From NCBI RefSeq assembly GCF_001718195.1, contig NZ_MCNV01000004.1:62001-126000 (forward strand): a DNA stretch of 64,000 bases. The letters are read 5' to 3'. Each line of letters opens with the position of its first letter. Positions within the stretch are counted from its first letter, which is position 1. Shown in pieces: positions 44,458-53,598 of this stretch. This DNA is from Paraburkholderia nodosa. Lineage in GTDB: Bacteria > Pseudomonadota > Gammaproteobacteria > Burkholderiales > Burkholderiaceae. The notes below the pieces were generated by a model. It did no database searches and had not been told where the DNA came from. It saw nothing but the letters and a program-made list of their open reading frames with translations. The translations under genes and the position numbers were made by a program.

Positions 44458-44536
44458 CCGCTGATTGGCCGCACGCATGGGAGAGCGGCAGGTTGTCTAT
44501 CCACTACGCGGGTATGCCTCGGTAGTCGTATCGGCT

Positions 44537-45535
44537 TCAAGGCCGCCGGTCAGTGCGGGTTGCGGGAAACGCATGCCGGAGCGCGTCAAGGAGCGTCATC
44601 CCTTCGTTGATGCGCGCCTGTTCGATCTCTATCTGCTGTTTGTCACCGACCCGCTCGGCCCACTTCTGCCGCTCTCTTGCAAAGACAATGCGTTCGTTGA
44701 TCGTCCGTATGGCCGTCCAGATCGCGTTTTCTTCAGCCTTTTCATGGCCATCTTCGAGGGAGAGTGCATTGTATGCATGGCCGGTGTGGCAGCGGTAACG
44801 TAGCACCCGATCGTCAAGCACGCGCCATAGCATGCCGCCGCATTCCGGGCAGGCGAGCGGCGAGCGCTCGCCGATCCGGTCGAGGTCCTCGGGCTGCAGC
44901 ACGTCAAGCTGGTCCAGACGTGCCTCAAGAGAAAGGTCGTTCGTGAACATCGGGAGCGGCTCCTTCACTGGAGCGCCGCGCACTGCGGCGACGATGCGCG
45001 CTGCCAGATGCGCCGCGTCGGCGATAGCGTCCGCGCCTGCGGCCGCAAGCGCCGAACGGGGCATCGAATGCGCCTCGCAATCGTCAGGATCCTGCACGAT
45101 GCAGTAGCCGCCATGCGCCCGGACGGTGGCAAGGCCTGCCGCGCCGTCATCGAGGTCGCCGGTAAGGACGGCGGCGACCACGCGGGCTCCGTAATCCAGC
45201 GCGGCCGACCTGAATAGCGGATCCGCCGCGGGTCGCGCGAAGTTCTCGGCGGCTCCGCTATCCAGTCTGAGTCGCCCCTGCGACACCCGCATGTGCCGGT
45301 CAGGCGGCGCGATGTAAATCCTGCCATTCTCGAGCGCTTCGCCGTCGGCGGGATGGCTGGCAGGCAGGGGGCCCCAATTCGACATCAACTGAGGCAGCAC
45401 GCTATCGTGCCTGCCAACGTGCAGCACGATGCAGATGGCGGCCGGGAGATCGGCGGGCAGACCGGCGGCGATCATGCGCAAAACGCCGAACGCACCGCGT
45501 GAGCCGCCAATGACGACAATGTCACGTTGTTCCAT
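44537..45535 (-). CDS. Stand-alone CheB-type methylesterase with zinc-ribbon tail
   Basis: A 332-residue protein with a CheB catalytic domain but no receiver. The triad appears as Ser in Ile-Gly-Gly-Ser-Arg-Gly-Ala, His in Val-Leu-His-Val-Gly-Arg-His, and Asp in Leu-Thr-Gly-Asp-Leu-Asp-Asp-Gly-Ala. After about residue 245 a Cys-Pro-Glu-Cys ... Cys-His-Thr-Gly-His pattern suggests a zinc ribbon, then a helical tail. It would hydrolyse glutamyl methyl esters or a similar ester. ATG 45535 is used; 22 upstream codons are non-coding in character. It lies 104 bp downstream of the CheB-CheR-kinase gene on the same strand. Confidence 0.85.
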   Translation of the reverse strand: MEQRDIVVIGGSRGAFGVLRMIAAGLPADLPAAICIVLHVGRHDSVLPQLMSNWGPLPASHPADGEALENGRIYIAPPDRHMRVSQGRLRLDSGAAENFARPAADPLFRSAALDYGARVVAAVLTGDLDDGAAGLATVRAHGGYCIVQDPDDCEAHSMPRSALAAAGADAIADAAHLAARIVAAVRGAPVKEPLPMFTNDLSLEARLDQLDVLQPEDLDRIGERSPLACPECGGMLWRVLDDRVLRYRCHTGHAYNALSLEDGHEKAEENAIWTAIRTINERIVFARERQKWAERVGDKQQIEIEQARINEGMTLLDALRHAFPATRTDRRP

Positions 45536-45592
45536 GCCTCTAGCGAGCGCATTTGGCGGTCCCGCTGTGCAGCGACCGGCAGGAACGGCACA

Positions 45593-45608
45593 CCGCTGCA
45601 TGCAGCGG
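45593..45608. repeat. Perfect 16-bp palindrome
   Basis: CCGCTGCATGCAGCGG is self-complementary. It lies in the 104-bp gap between the receiver fragment and the CheB gene. It could be an operator or part of a transcript hairpin; no T-run follows on the minus strand. Confidence 0.4.
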
Positions 45609-45639
45609 CCGCGTCGCGCTCAGGCACGCCGCCCTTTTT

Positions 45640-46143
45640 TTACCGGCGCAGCGCTGGCAGGAGGTCGCGGAGCACCCGAACCAGTGTCTGGAAGTCGACC
45701 GGTTTGCTCACATGCGCGTCGAAGCCAGTTTCGCGTGCGGCGCGCCGGTTCGCCTCGGTGTCGTTCGCGGTCACCGCGACAGATCGAAGATTCGCAAGCC
45801 GCGGATCTGACCTCAGATGGGCGGTGATCGTGGCGGCGTCGATGCCAGAGCTGCCGACGTCACAAATCAGGACATCAACGACTTCTGCTTCCAGTGCCGC
45901 CAGGACCGTGTCTGCGCCAGCCAGCATCACGGTCGATGCGCCCTCCAGTTCGAGAAGTTTTCCCAACGAGGCTGCGGTATCCGGATCATCAAGTACGATC
46001 ATGGCTCGTACACCTGAGAGCGAACCGGCCGGTAGCGCTGCAGCGCCGGTCTCGCCTGCCGCTTCGACGGCCGGCAGCCACACCGTCATCGCGCATCCGA
46101 GGCCCGGACCGTCGGAATGGGCAACCGCGCGCCCGCCATGCAT
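45640..46143 (-). CDS. Receiver-domain fragment cut off by a frameshift from the CheB-CheR-kinase gene
   Basis: This frame continues the upstream kinase: the bases before its first ATG encode Gly-Leu-Gly-Ile-Gly-Leu-Ala-Leu-Val-Arg-Gln-Leu-Val-Glu, the ATPase G2 box, in the -1 frame. It then reads Met-His-Gly-Gly and a complete receiver with phospho-Asp in Ile-Cys-Asp-Val-Gly, Val-Ala-Val-Thr-Ala and Lys in Val-Ser-Lys-Pro-Val. It ends the original protein. As it stands it would need re-initiation or frameshifting to be made. Confidence 0.7.
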   Translation of the reverse strand: MHGGRAVAHSDGPGLGCAMTVWLPAVEAAGETGAAALPAGSLSGVRAMIVLDDPDTAASLGKLLELEGASTVMLAGADTVLAALEAEVVDVLICDVGSSGIDAATITAHLRSDPRLANLRSVAVTANDTEANRRAARETGFDAHVSKPVDFQTLVRVLRDLLPALRR

Positions 46144-49100
46144 TTCAACCAGCTGCCTGACCAGTGCAAGCCCGATTCCGAGGCCTGTCTTTGAGCGGCC
46201 GCGGATTCCCTGGCGGTGTACATGTCGAAGATGTGCGGGAGTTCCTCCTGGGCGATGCCCTGGCCGCTGTCGATCACATCGATCCGCACCATCGACGCTT
46301 CAGGAGCGAGGCGCAGCTCGATCCTGCCGCCGTCACCGGTGAACTTGATCGCATTGGAAACGAGGTTCCACAGGATCTGTTCGCAGCGGGTGCGATCCGC
46401 ATGGACCATAACCGGCGGTGGGGGGACGGTTACCGACAGGTCGATGCCTTTCGCCCTTGTATCCTGTGTGCAGGCGCCCGCGATGCCCTGCAGCATCGAG
46501 GCAATGTCGAGCGGCTCCAGCTCCAGCGCCAGTTTGCCGGTGCGCACCCGCGACAGGTCCTGCAGGTCGTCGATGATCTGCGCCTGGCCCCGAACCGCAC
46601 GGCGAATCGCGTCGGCGGTTTCCCGCACAAACGTGATCTCGCGGGTCTCGGGCTGCCGCGTCAATATTTCTGCCTTCATGCCTATCAGATTCAACGGGTG
46701 CTTCAGCTCGTGCGAAAGGACCGCAATGAAATCGTCCTTGAGCTGGTTCGATTCGCTTTGCCTTTGCCTTGCCTCCTGTTCGTGCAGCAACGCGATCTCT
46801 TTTGCATCCTCGCGCTGCTTGCGCTGCGTGAGATCGCGCAGGATCGTGGCGAAGCCGGTGAAGGAGGCATCGGCGATCGGCGTGACGACGCCGCTGCACC
46901 ATACGCGCCGCTGGTCCCTGGTGACGTGCCAGCGCTCATCGTCAGCGCGGCCCTCAATGCCGGCGGCTTCCCGTTGGCTCGCCGCAACGTGCGCGTCGCG
47001 GTCGTCCGGCTCGTAGATGAGCGCGATATCCTGGCCCATGACCTCGCGTTCGGTGTAGCCGAAGATCCGTTCCGCGCCCGTATTCCAGCTGACAATGCTG
47101 CCGGCGCGATCGTGAACGATGATGGCATAGTCGTTGGTTGACTGCGCCACGAGCCGCAGCCGCTGCTCGCCGATGCGTGCCTGCTCTTCTGCCTCGTGGC
47201 GCGCGGTGATATCGATAAGCGTGAGCACGGCGCCGTCGATACGGTCGTCGGCCGTTCGGTAGGGAAGCAGACGCATCAGATACCAACGCCCATCCTGGCT
47301 TTGCAGTTCGCGCTCGATCAGCTTTAGCGTCTCGAAGGCTTCCTTGACGTCCGCGGCTAGCGTGGGGTGATTCAGGGAGTGCGTGATGTCGAACAGCGAG
47401 CGTCCGATGTCGGACTCGATCAGCTTGAAGATGTGTGTGGCGCTCGGGGTGAAGCGTTTGACCTGGATCTTCCTGTCGACAAACACGGTCGCAATCTCGG
47501 TCGAGACGATGATGTTCTGCAGGTCATCGTTAGCCTTGGCGGTTTCCTCGACACGCGCGTGCAGCTCCGAGTTCAACGTGGTGAGTTCCTCGTTGACGGA
47601 CTGCAGCTCTTCCTTGCTGCTTTCGAGCTCCTCAGTCGCCGAGCGGAGCTCCTCGTTGATTGCCTGGAGTTCTTCGTTCGAAGCCTTGAGTTCCTCGACG
47701 GAAGTTTCGTACTGCTCGATGGTAGTGGACAGCTGCTCGCGGCTGTGCTGCAGCTCCTGTTCGAGCTGCATGAGAACCGGGTCCTGCCCCTTTTGCTCGG
47801 CTTCGCCTTCGTCCGACATGCGTTCCTGCACCTCGTCGAAAAGCACCAGGAAGAAGTCGGCGTTCACGCCCTGATCATGGAACGGGCGAACAGTCATGTT
47901 GATCCACGACGGGCGGCCGTCGCGGACCATCTTCACGCGCCTCGCCTCGACGCTCGCTCCGGTCTGCAGGGCACGGAACAATGTCGTACGCAGATCGAGA
48001 CGCAGTTCCGGCACGACGACGGTCATGATATTCGTCGACGGCTCGCCCCCGGCGTGGTGCAGGAACCTGCCCGCGTTGTCGGATAGATGCACGATCGCCG
48101 AATCACGGTCCACGATGACGCTCGGCGGCGCGTATTCTTCCAGGACCCGCTGGTGCAGGGCGGAGAAGGAGAAGCTCCGGCGCTCGACCGGAGGCGGCGG
48201 GACTGCGCTTCCCGCGACCGCCTGCACCTCCTCGGGGACCCCGCTCGCCTGCGCGAGCGAGGGAAAGGCCGTAGCTTGCCTTGCCCGATTGACGATCTTG
48301 CGCGCTCGATAAACGCGATGTTTCTTGTCGACGACGGCGAAAAGATCATCGGCAGCATCGGCCGATTCTGCGGACCCAAGGAACAGATAGCCGTCGGGGC
48401 GCAGTGCAAAGTGGAACAGTTCGAGGATCTGTCTCTGTACCGAGCGCTCCAGGTAAATCAGCACGTTGCGGCACGTAATCAGGTCGAGATGGGAAAACGG
48501 CGGATCCTTGAGCAGGCTGTGCGCGGCAAAGAGAATGCGCTCACGTACCGGCTTGACAATGGCATACCGCCCCCCTTCATGCGTAAAGTAGCGTCGCAGC
48601 AGGTCGGCGGGCACGTCGACAGCAATCGACTCGGGATAGGATCCTGAACGCGCCCGCGCAATGGCCGCGTCGTCGATATCCGTCGCGAATACCTGCATCG
48701 CCGAAGCCGATCCGGCCGCCTCGCGCGCCTGCGCCATCAGCAACGCGACGGAATACGCCTCCTCGCCGGTCGAGCAGCCGGCAACCCAGGCCCGGATCTG
48801 CCCATCGCTGGCGGCAGTACGGAACAAACCGGGGATCACTGCGTGCCGCAAAACATCGAAGGCCTCCCGGTCCCGAAAGAACTGCGTCACGCCGATCAGC
48901 ATATCGGCCAGCAGCGCACTGGTTTCGTCCGGCGTGCTACGCAGGAAATTGCGATAACTCTCGAGATCTGTCAGCCCGTTCACCTGCAGTCGCCGCTCGA
49001 CGCGGCGCAGCACCGTTGCGCGCTTGTAATGCCGGAAATCGTGGCCGGTACGTACTCGCAGGTGCATGAGGATATCCTGGAGCGCGCGTTCGTCACCGGT

Positions 49101-49793
49101 TCGCGGAATATCCGGTGCGTCCTTCCCGGGCGTCATCCCGTCCAGTTCGGGCACGTGGATCCGCTGGGCGTTGTTCCTTAATTCGCGGAGTTTGCCGGGT
49201 ATTGCAGCCGCGGGCAGGATGATGTCGACATGACCGGTCGTGATGGCATGCTGAGGCATTTCCGGATATTCGGCGTCACTCGGGTCTTGAGCCATCGTCA
49301 CGCCGCCGCTTTCCCTGATGCGACTAAGCCCCGCTGCGCCGTCCGAACCGGTGCCCGAGAGCACGATTCCCATGGCGCGCATACCCTGGGCGTCGGCCAG
49401 GGTGCGGAAGAACTCGTCAATCGTGAGAATCCTGCGGTCATGTTCGTAGCGATCGGTCACCTTCAGGCAGCCGTCCGACAGGTGCAGCTGCTTGCCTGGC
49501 GCGATCACGTAGACGTGATCCTTCTCCAGGCGCGTCAACGCGGTGACCTGTTTCACGGGCATGGAGGTCGCCCGTTGAAGGATCGCGTCGGCATGACTTT
49601 CGTGCTCCGGCGAGAGGTGCAGAATGACGACGAACGCCATCTCCATTGAGGCGGGCACGTTACTGAAGAAGTCGACCAGCGCGGGGACGCCGCCGGCAGA
49701 CGCCCCAATGCCGACGACCGCGAATGGCGAGCCAGTCGTCACGCGGCGCGCGCCGCTGGCATGGCTGTCTTCGCCTGGAGCACTAGTTGTCAT
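46086..49793 (-). CDS. CheB-CheR-PAS-histidine kinase fusion, 3' end frameshifted
   Basis: A 1235-residue multidomain protein. The order is: CheB methylesterase (about 20-200; Gly-Ala-Ser-Ala-Gly-Gly and Gly-Thr-Gly-Ser-Asp-Gly), CheR methyltransferase (about 220-490; Gly-Cys-Ser-Thr-Gly-Glu-Glu-Ala-Tyr), a PAS-like region, a Glu-rich coiled coil (about 650-760), two further PAS domains, HisKA (Leu-Ser-His-Glu-Leu-Lys-His-Pro near 1030) and ATPase with N box. The final ATPase G2 box and a receiver are in the -1 frame from about 46200, so the native product was near 1390 residues. It has no membrane segment. Such proteins integrate adaptation chemistry with phosphorelay; the input is unknown. 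Confidence 0.85.
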   Translation of the reverse strand: MTTSAPGEDSHASGARRVTTGSPFAVVGIGASAGGVPALVDFFSNVPASMEMAFVVILHLSPEHESHADAILQRATSMPVKQVTALTRLEKDHVYVIAPGKQLHLSDGCLKVTDRYEHDRRILTIDEFFRTLADAQGMRAMGIVLSGTGSDGAAGLSRIRESGGVTMAQDPSDAEYPEMPQHAITTGHVDIILPAAAIPGKLRELRNNAQRIHVPELDGMTPGKDAPDIPRTGDERALQDILMHLRVRTGHDFRHYKRATVLRRVERRLQVNGLTDLESYRNFLRSTPDETSALLADMLIGVTQFFRDREAFDVLRHAVIPGLFRTAASDGQIRAWVAGCSTGEEAYSVALLMAQAREAAGSASAMQVFATDIDDAAIARARSGSYPESIAVDVPADLLRRYFTHEGGRYAIVKPVRERILFAAHSLLKDPPFSHLDLITCRNVLIYLERSVQRQILELFHFALRPDGYLFLGSAESADAADDLFAVVDKKHRVYRARKIVNRARQATAFPSLAQASGVPEEVQAVAGSAVPPPPVERRSFSFSALHQRVLEEYAPPSVIVDRDSAIVHLSDNAGRFLHHAGGEPSTNIMTVVVPELRLDLRTTLFRALQTGASVEARRVKMVRDGRPSWINMTVRPFHDQGVNADFFLVLFDEVQERMSDEGEAEQKGQDPVLMQLEQELQHSREQLSTTIEQYETSVEELKASNEELQAINEELRSATEELESSKEELQSVNEELTTLNSELHARVEETAKANDDLQNIIVSTEIATVFVDRKIQVKRFTPSATHIFKLIESDIGRSLFDITHSLNHPTLAADVKEAFETLKLIERELQSQDGRWYLMRLLPYRTADDRIDGAVLTLIDITARHEAEEQARIGEQRLRLVAQSTNDYAIIVHDRAGSIVSWNTGAERIFGYTEREVMGQDIALIYEPDDRDAHVAASQREAAGIEGRADDERWHVTRDQRRVWCSGVVTPIADASFTGFATILRDLTQRKQREDAKEIALLHEQEARQRQSESNQLKDDFIAVLSHELKHPLNLIGMKAEILTRQPETREITFVRETADAIRRAVRGQAQIIDDLQDLSRVRTGKLALELEPLDIASMLQGIAGACTQDTRAKGIDLSVTVPPPPVMVHADRTRCEQILWNLVSNAIKFTGDGGRIELRLAPEASMVRIDVIDSGQGIAQEELPHIFDMYTARESAAAQRQASESGLHWSGSWLKCMAGARLPIPTVRASDAR

Positions 49794-50161
49794 GCTGAAG
49801 TCCTTTCGTTGTCACCGCCGGCCCGGCACGCGGGGTCCATCAGTCCGGCTTCATTGCGGAGCGTACCGACGGCGAGGGCGCCCCGTATGCGCTGACGGAA
49901 TCGCACATTACTGCCGATGAGACCGACGGTCAACGGCGCTCGACACTGATCCCGCCGTGGCGCGCCGGGGAGGGCCGGTTGCATGGAAGCCGCTCTTCGC
50001 GGCTCACCATCATTGCCCGCTTGTCTGACAAGGCGGCCACATGACAGGGAGGGCGTTTTTCGGCGACCTGGCACGGTTGAACGCAGGGGATATCACCAGA
50101 TAAAAGCGTTGTTTGTATGTCCGGACGGCGGGCGCGAAGCGATCCGGCTTCGGAGGAGCGG
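49794..50161. other. Gap upstream of the CheB-CheR-kinase gene
   Basis: About 370 bp with the promoter of the kinase gene at its left end. It contains a small hairpin (AGCCGC-TCTTC-GCGGCT, 49988-50004). I see no credible gene. Confidence 0.4.
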
Positions 50162-50323
50162 GTTCGACGACGCACGCACGGACGAGACGAAACGCGCGGA
50201 ACGGCCGACAGCCGTCAGGGTTGCGATGAAGCAGGCGCTCGACGGCAGGTGTTCTCCAAGGGGGGCCACCCTGTCTTGTCGACATCCAGCAGGCCGCCGC
50301 CGCTGCGCATTGCCGGCGCTACG
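50162..50323 (+). pseudogene. Rearranged remnant of the DUF2252 gene
   Basis: Three pieces of the DUF2252 gene are joined in order. 50162-50239 equals 40198-40275 at 77 of 78 bases. 50240 to about 50305 matches 40540 to about 40605 with several changes and one inserted base. 50307-50323 equals 40984-41000. The first junction removes exactly 264 bp. No promoter or start is retained, so it is non-functional. Confidence 0.85.
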
Positions 50324-50362
50324 AGTTTCACCGTCGAAGCCACTCGCCCGCTGTCGTGGCAC

Positions 50363-52759
50363 TTAGTGCGAAGCGGTTGCTCCAGGCAACTTGTCGCTGC
50401 CCGCACTGTCGGACCCACTTCCGCGCGCACGCTTTGGTTCAATCGCGACCACGCGCACCGGTATCGATTTCGCACCGGGGACCTTGCTTTCCTTTGCGTA
50501 GTGCCACAACGGGAGCAGGGGATTGCATTCGGGATAGTAACCTGCGGCGCATCCGCGGGGGATATCGTAGGGCTTCGCCGCAAGGCCCGCAACCTCACGC
50601 ACAACGCCATCGTCCGCGATGGTGCGCAGTGTTACGCGGTCGCCCTCTTCTATGTCGCGTGCCTCCATGTCATCGCGGTTCATCAGTACAACCATGCGCG
50701 AGCCCTTCACGCCACGGAAGCGGTCGTCAAGGCTATAAAGCGTCGTGTTGAACTGGCCATCCGCGCGCAGGGACATCAGCCGCAGCGCGTCGGGCTCGCG
50801 CTCATTCATGTCGGGATCTTCTGAAAGCGCTTCGGGAACCATGAATTCTGCCTTGCCGCTTTTGGTTTTCCACGTGCGTTCGCGCGCGGGCAGCGGCCGT
50901 ACAACCCCGCCAGGTGTCCACATGCTCGACTCGAAGCCGGCGAACATCGCGGGCCATGTCTTGCCCATTTCCGTACGCACCCGCGCGTAGTCCGTGCACC
51001 AGTCCTCCCAGTCGACGGTCGAACGCTCGCGCAACGTGGCGCGAGCAAGCCCCGCGATGATGAAGGGTTCGGACCGTACGGTCGGCGCGGCAGGTTCGGC
51101 CACGCCCCGCGAGCCATGGAAACGCGCCGTGCTGTCCTCCATCGAGACGAACTGTTCATGTCCACCGGTTCGATCGATTTCGATACGGCTCAGGCAAGGC
51201 AGCACATAGGTGGTCTTCGCGTGCACCAGATGGCTGCGGTTGAGTTTCGTCGCCACGTTCACAGCCAGTTGCAGGTTCGCCCATGCAGGTTGTGTGCGGT
51301 TCCTGTCAGGCACCGAACGCACAAGGTTGCCGCCGAAATTGACGACGGCCTTCACCGTGCCCTCCAGCATCGCTTCGAAGGCTTCGACCGTGTTGAACCC
51401 TTTATCGCGCGGCGGCTCGAAGTTGAACTGCTTCGCGAGCTCGTCCAGCGGGGCGAGTTCGGGCTTCTCCGTGATGCCGACCGTGCGTTGTCCCTGCACG
51501 TTGGAGTGTCCGCGCACTGGCGATGGACCTGCGCCCGGCCTGCCGATGTTGCCACGCAGGAACAGGAGATTGCAGATCATGCGAACGTTCTGGACGCCCA
51601 GACGGTGCTGCGTGAGGCCCATGCCGTAATGGACGATGACCGCGTTGGCGACGCTATACTCGCGCGCGGCGGCTTCCAGCGCAACACGCTGCAAGCCGCT
51701 TTCTCGCTCGATGGCGTCCCAGCCGGTCTCGCGGACGAAGTGCGCGAATTCGTCAAAACCCTTGGTGTGTGCTTCGATGAAGACGACATCGAGTACCGGC
51801 GGCTGCCCCAGTGAAACTGCCTTGTCATGCGCTTCGATAACGGCCTTGCAGATTCCTGTTATGGCCGCCGTGTCGCCGCCCACACGCAACTGATGGTACT
51901 GGGTACTGATCTGCGTGTTCGCAGGCAGCAGCATGTCGTGAGGCGACTGCGGATTGGCAAAGGCGACGAGGCCCGGTTCGCGCAGCGGGTTGAAGGTGAT
52001 GATCGGCACGCCGCGCCGACGCGCATCCTGCAACTGGTGGAGCATGCGGGGGCTATTCGTGCCTACGTTCTGCCCGAAGAAAAACATCAGGTCGGTCGTG
52101 TCGAAATCATCGAGGCCGATCGTTCCTACGCCCACGCCGATGGCCTCCTTCAGGCCGACACTCGTGCTTTCGTGGCACATGTTCGAACTGTCGGGCAGGT
52201 TGTTGGTCCCGTACATTCGCGCAAAAAGCTGGAGCATGTACGACGCCTCGAGTGACGCGCGGCCCGAGGTGTAGAAGACAACGCCCTTCGGATCAAGCCC
52301 GCGAAGTTCGGCGCCGATCGACTCAAATGCTTCTTCCCACGAGACCGGCACCAGATGATCGGTTGCCGCGTCGTAGCGCATCGGTTCGGTCAGGCGGCCC
52401 GCCTCTTCGAGGTCATGGTCGTGCCATTGCATGAGTTCGGTCACGCTGTGTGCAGCAAAGAATTCACGGTCGGCCCGTTTCGGCGTCGTGTCCCACGCCG
52501 TGGCTTTTGCTCCGCTTTCGCAAAACTCGAAGGCGTGTGGCCTGGCTGGTTTGGCCCACGAGCAGCTCACGCACATGAAGCCTTCCGGCTTGTTTTGAAG
52601 GGGAAGCAGACTCATGTCCTTGAGCGCAACCTTCTCCTTCACGAGGATACGGGTGACGGCCTTCAGCGATCCCCAGCCACCGGAGGCGTAGGGATACTCC
52701 GAAGTCCGGCGGCTCTCCCGCGCCTGGGGAGTTTCCTTCGATCTCTGACCTTTTGCCAT
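50363..52759 (-). CDS. YdeP/FdhF-like molybdopterin oxidoreductase
   Basis: A 798-residue bis-MGD enzyme of the YdeP (CbbBc-like) branch of the formate dehydrogenase alpha family. An N-terminal Cys-Val-Ser-Cys ... Glu-Phe-Cys-Glu-Ser-Gly-Ala-Lys cluster motif may bind Fe-S. A Met-Cys-His-Glu-Ser-Thr-Ser segment holds the probable molybdenum ligand region, with Gly-Gln-Asn-Val-Gly-Thr-Asn-Ser-Pro in the cofactor site. A C-terminal molydop-binding barrel (from about 650) contains Met-Asn-Arg-Asp-Asp-Met-Glu. YdeP supports acid resistance in enterics, with unknown substrate. ATG 52759 is chosen over one 18 codons upstream. Cytoplasmic: no Tat signal. Confidence 0.85.
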   Translation of the reverse strand: MAKGQRSKETPQARESRRTSEYPYASGGWGSLKAVTRILVKEKVALKDMSLLPLQNKPEGFMCVSCSWAKPARPHAFEFCESGAKATAWDTTPKRADREFFAAHSVTELMQWHDHDLEEAGRLTEPMRYDAATDHLVPVSWEEAFESIGAELRGLDPKGVVFYTSGRASLEASYMLQLFARMYGTNNLPDSSNMCHESTSVGLKEAIGVGVGTIGLDDFDTTDLMFFFGQNVGTNSPRMLHQLQDARRRGVPIITFNPLREPGLVAFANPQSPHDMLLPANTQISTQYHQLRVGGDTAAITGICKAVIEAHDKAVSLGQPPVLDVVFIEAHTKGFDEFAHFVRETGWDAIERESGLQRVALEAAAREYSVANAVIVHYGMGLTQHRLGVQNVRMICNLLFLRGNIGRPGAGPSPVRGHSNVQGQRTVGITEKPELAPLDELAKQFNFEPPRDKGFNTVEAFEAMLEGTVKAVVNFGGNLVRSVPDRNRTQPAWANLQLAVNVATKLNRSHLVHAKTTYVLPCLSRIEIDRTGGHEQFVSMEDSTARFHGSRGVAEPAAPTVRSEPFIIAGLARATLRERSTVDWEDWCTDYARVRTEMGKTWPAMFAGFESSMWTPGGVVRPLPARERTWKTKSGKAEFMVPEALSEDPDMNEREPDALRLMSLRADGQFNTTLYSLDDRFRGVKGSRMVVLMNRDDMEARDIEEGDRVTLRTIADDGVVREVAGLAAKPYDIPRGCAAGYYPECNPLLPLWHYAKESKVPGAKSIPVRVVAIEPKRARGSGSDSAGSDKLPGATASH

Positions 52760-52797
52760 GGCATGCCTCGCGCGGGACGTGAACGCGCTTCCGGTGC

Positions 52798-52812
52798 GCA
52801 AGCCCCATTCCA
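52798..52812 (-). promoter_or_regulatory. Possible sigma-54 site before the YdeP-like gene
   Basis: On the minus strand TGGAAT-GGGGC-TTGC has GG-N10-GC spacing, a full TTGC and 4 of 6 bases of the -24 box, 39 bp before the start. It resembles the site before the DUF892 gene. Confidence 0.33.
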
Positions 52813-52850
52813 CGCGCTCGGCCGTCTTGGGCGAAATTTGCAGTGCCTTG

Positions 52851-53363
52851 TCAGCGGCTGTTGCGTTCGTCGGCGCTGGGCTTCACGATCAGGCTGATTT
52901 CGCCATTCCTTTCCAGCAGCGCAGCCTCGACCCTATCGAGCGAGGAACCGTGAAGTCCGACGCGGACGGCTTCGAGCACATCGGCCCGCGTGATGAGCGC
53001 CGCGGACATCTGCGCATCATCGAAGGTCCCGTCGCGGTACACCGTACGGGCCTGACCGCCAATGACGCGCTCGACGAAGCGTGAGCGCACACACAGCCAC
53101 CCAAGCGCCCGGTGCATCAGCACGAGCACGAGGGACGCCGCGACGGTGGGGACGGCAGGCGACGCGCCGACAATGAACCGGCTCAGGGTTGCGCCGAGCA
53201 GGATGGCAACGACATAGTCGAAGGTCGAGCGCTGCCCGAAGGACCGCCTGCCCGAAATACGGATGAGGACGAGGGTAAGCAGGAACGCTGCTGCGGCGCG
53301 GGCAGCCATCTGCCACGCGTCGAGATCCTTGCCTTCCCCGAAAACCGCGTTCAGTGTGTTCAT
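52851..53363 (-). CDS. DUF421 (YetF-like) membrane protein
   Basis: A 170-residue protein with three N-terminal transmembrane helices, the family motif Arg-Ile-Ser-Gly-Arg-Arg-Ser-Phe-Gly between helices 1 and 2, and Phe-Asp-Tyr-Val-Val. A small soluble domain follows, with Asp-Ala-Gln-Met-Ser-Ala-Ala-Leu and Glu-x-Asn-Gly-Glu-Ile-Ser. GGAGG precedes ATG 53363. DUF421 proteins appear in sporulation and stress contexts; the mechanism is not known. It lies 92 bp upstream of the YdeP-like gene on the same strand and may share its regulation. Confidence 0.85.
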   Translation of the reverse strand: MNTLNAVFGEGKDLDAWQMAARAAAAFLLTLVLIRISGRRSFGQRSTFDYVVAILLGATLSRFIVGASPAVPTVAASLVLVLMHRALGWLCVRSRFVERVIGGQARTVYRDGTFDDAQMSAALITRADVLEAVRVGLHGSSLDRVEAALLERNGEISLIVKPSADERNSR

Positions 53364-53598
53364 TTTTCGCACCTCCAGTCCTTGCTTCGAGCACCGGGGG
53401 GCGAGGCGACGCGAGCGCCTGGACCTCGCCGCCCCGTTCCCACGCATCAACCGTGCGTGGCGCGGGAACGATACCCGGCATGCAATGAACCAGCAGCGCG
53501 ATCAGGACCGCAACAGCCAGCAAGCAGACGTCGAGGCAAAGTCATTGTGCCGTGCCTCGCACGATGTGAGCGTAAGCGGCGCGCGCAGCGATGGCGGC

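Noticed and set aside
46190-46210. Programmed -1 ribosomal frameshift in the CheB-CheR-kinase gene
   Set aside because: No X-XXY-YYZ slippery heptamer and no evident stimulatory structure. A simple one-base deletion explains the pattern.
53364-53523. Hydrophobic minus-strand frame starting Met-Leu-Ala-Val-Ala-Val upstream of the DUF421 gene
   Set aside because: It starts with TTG, has no ribosome site, and runs into the DUF421 gene in the wrong frame. The hydrophobic run is short and probably chance.
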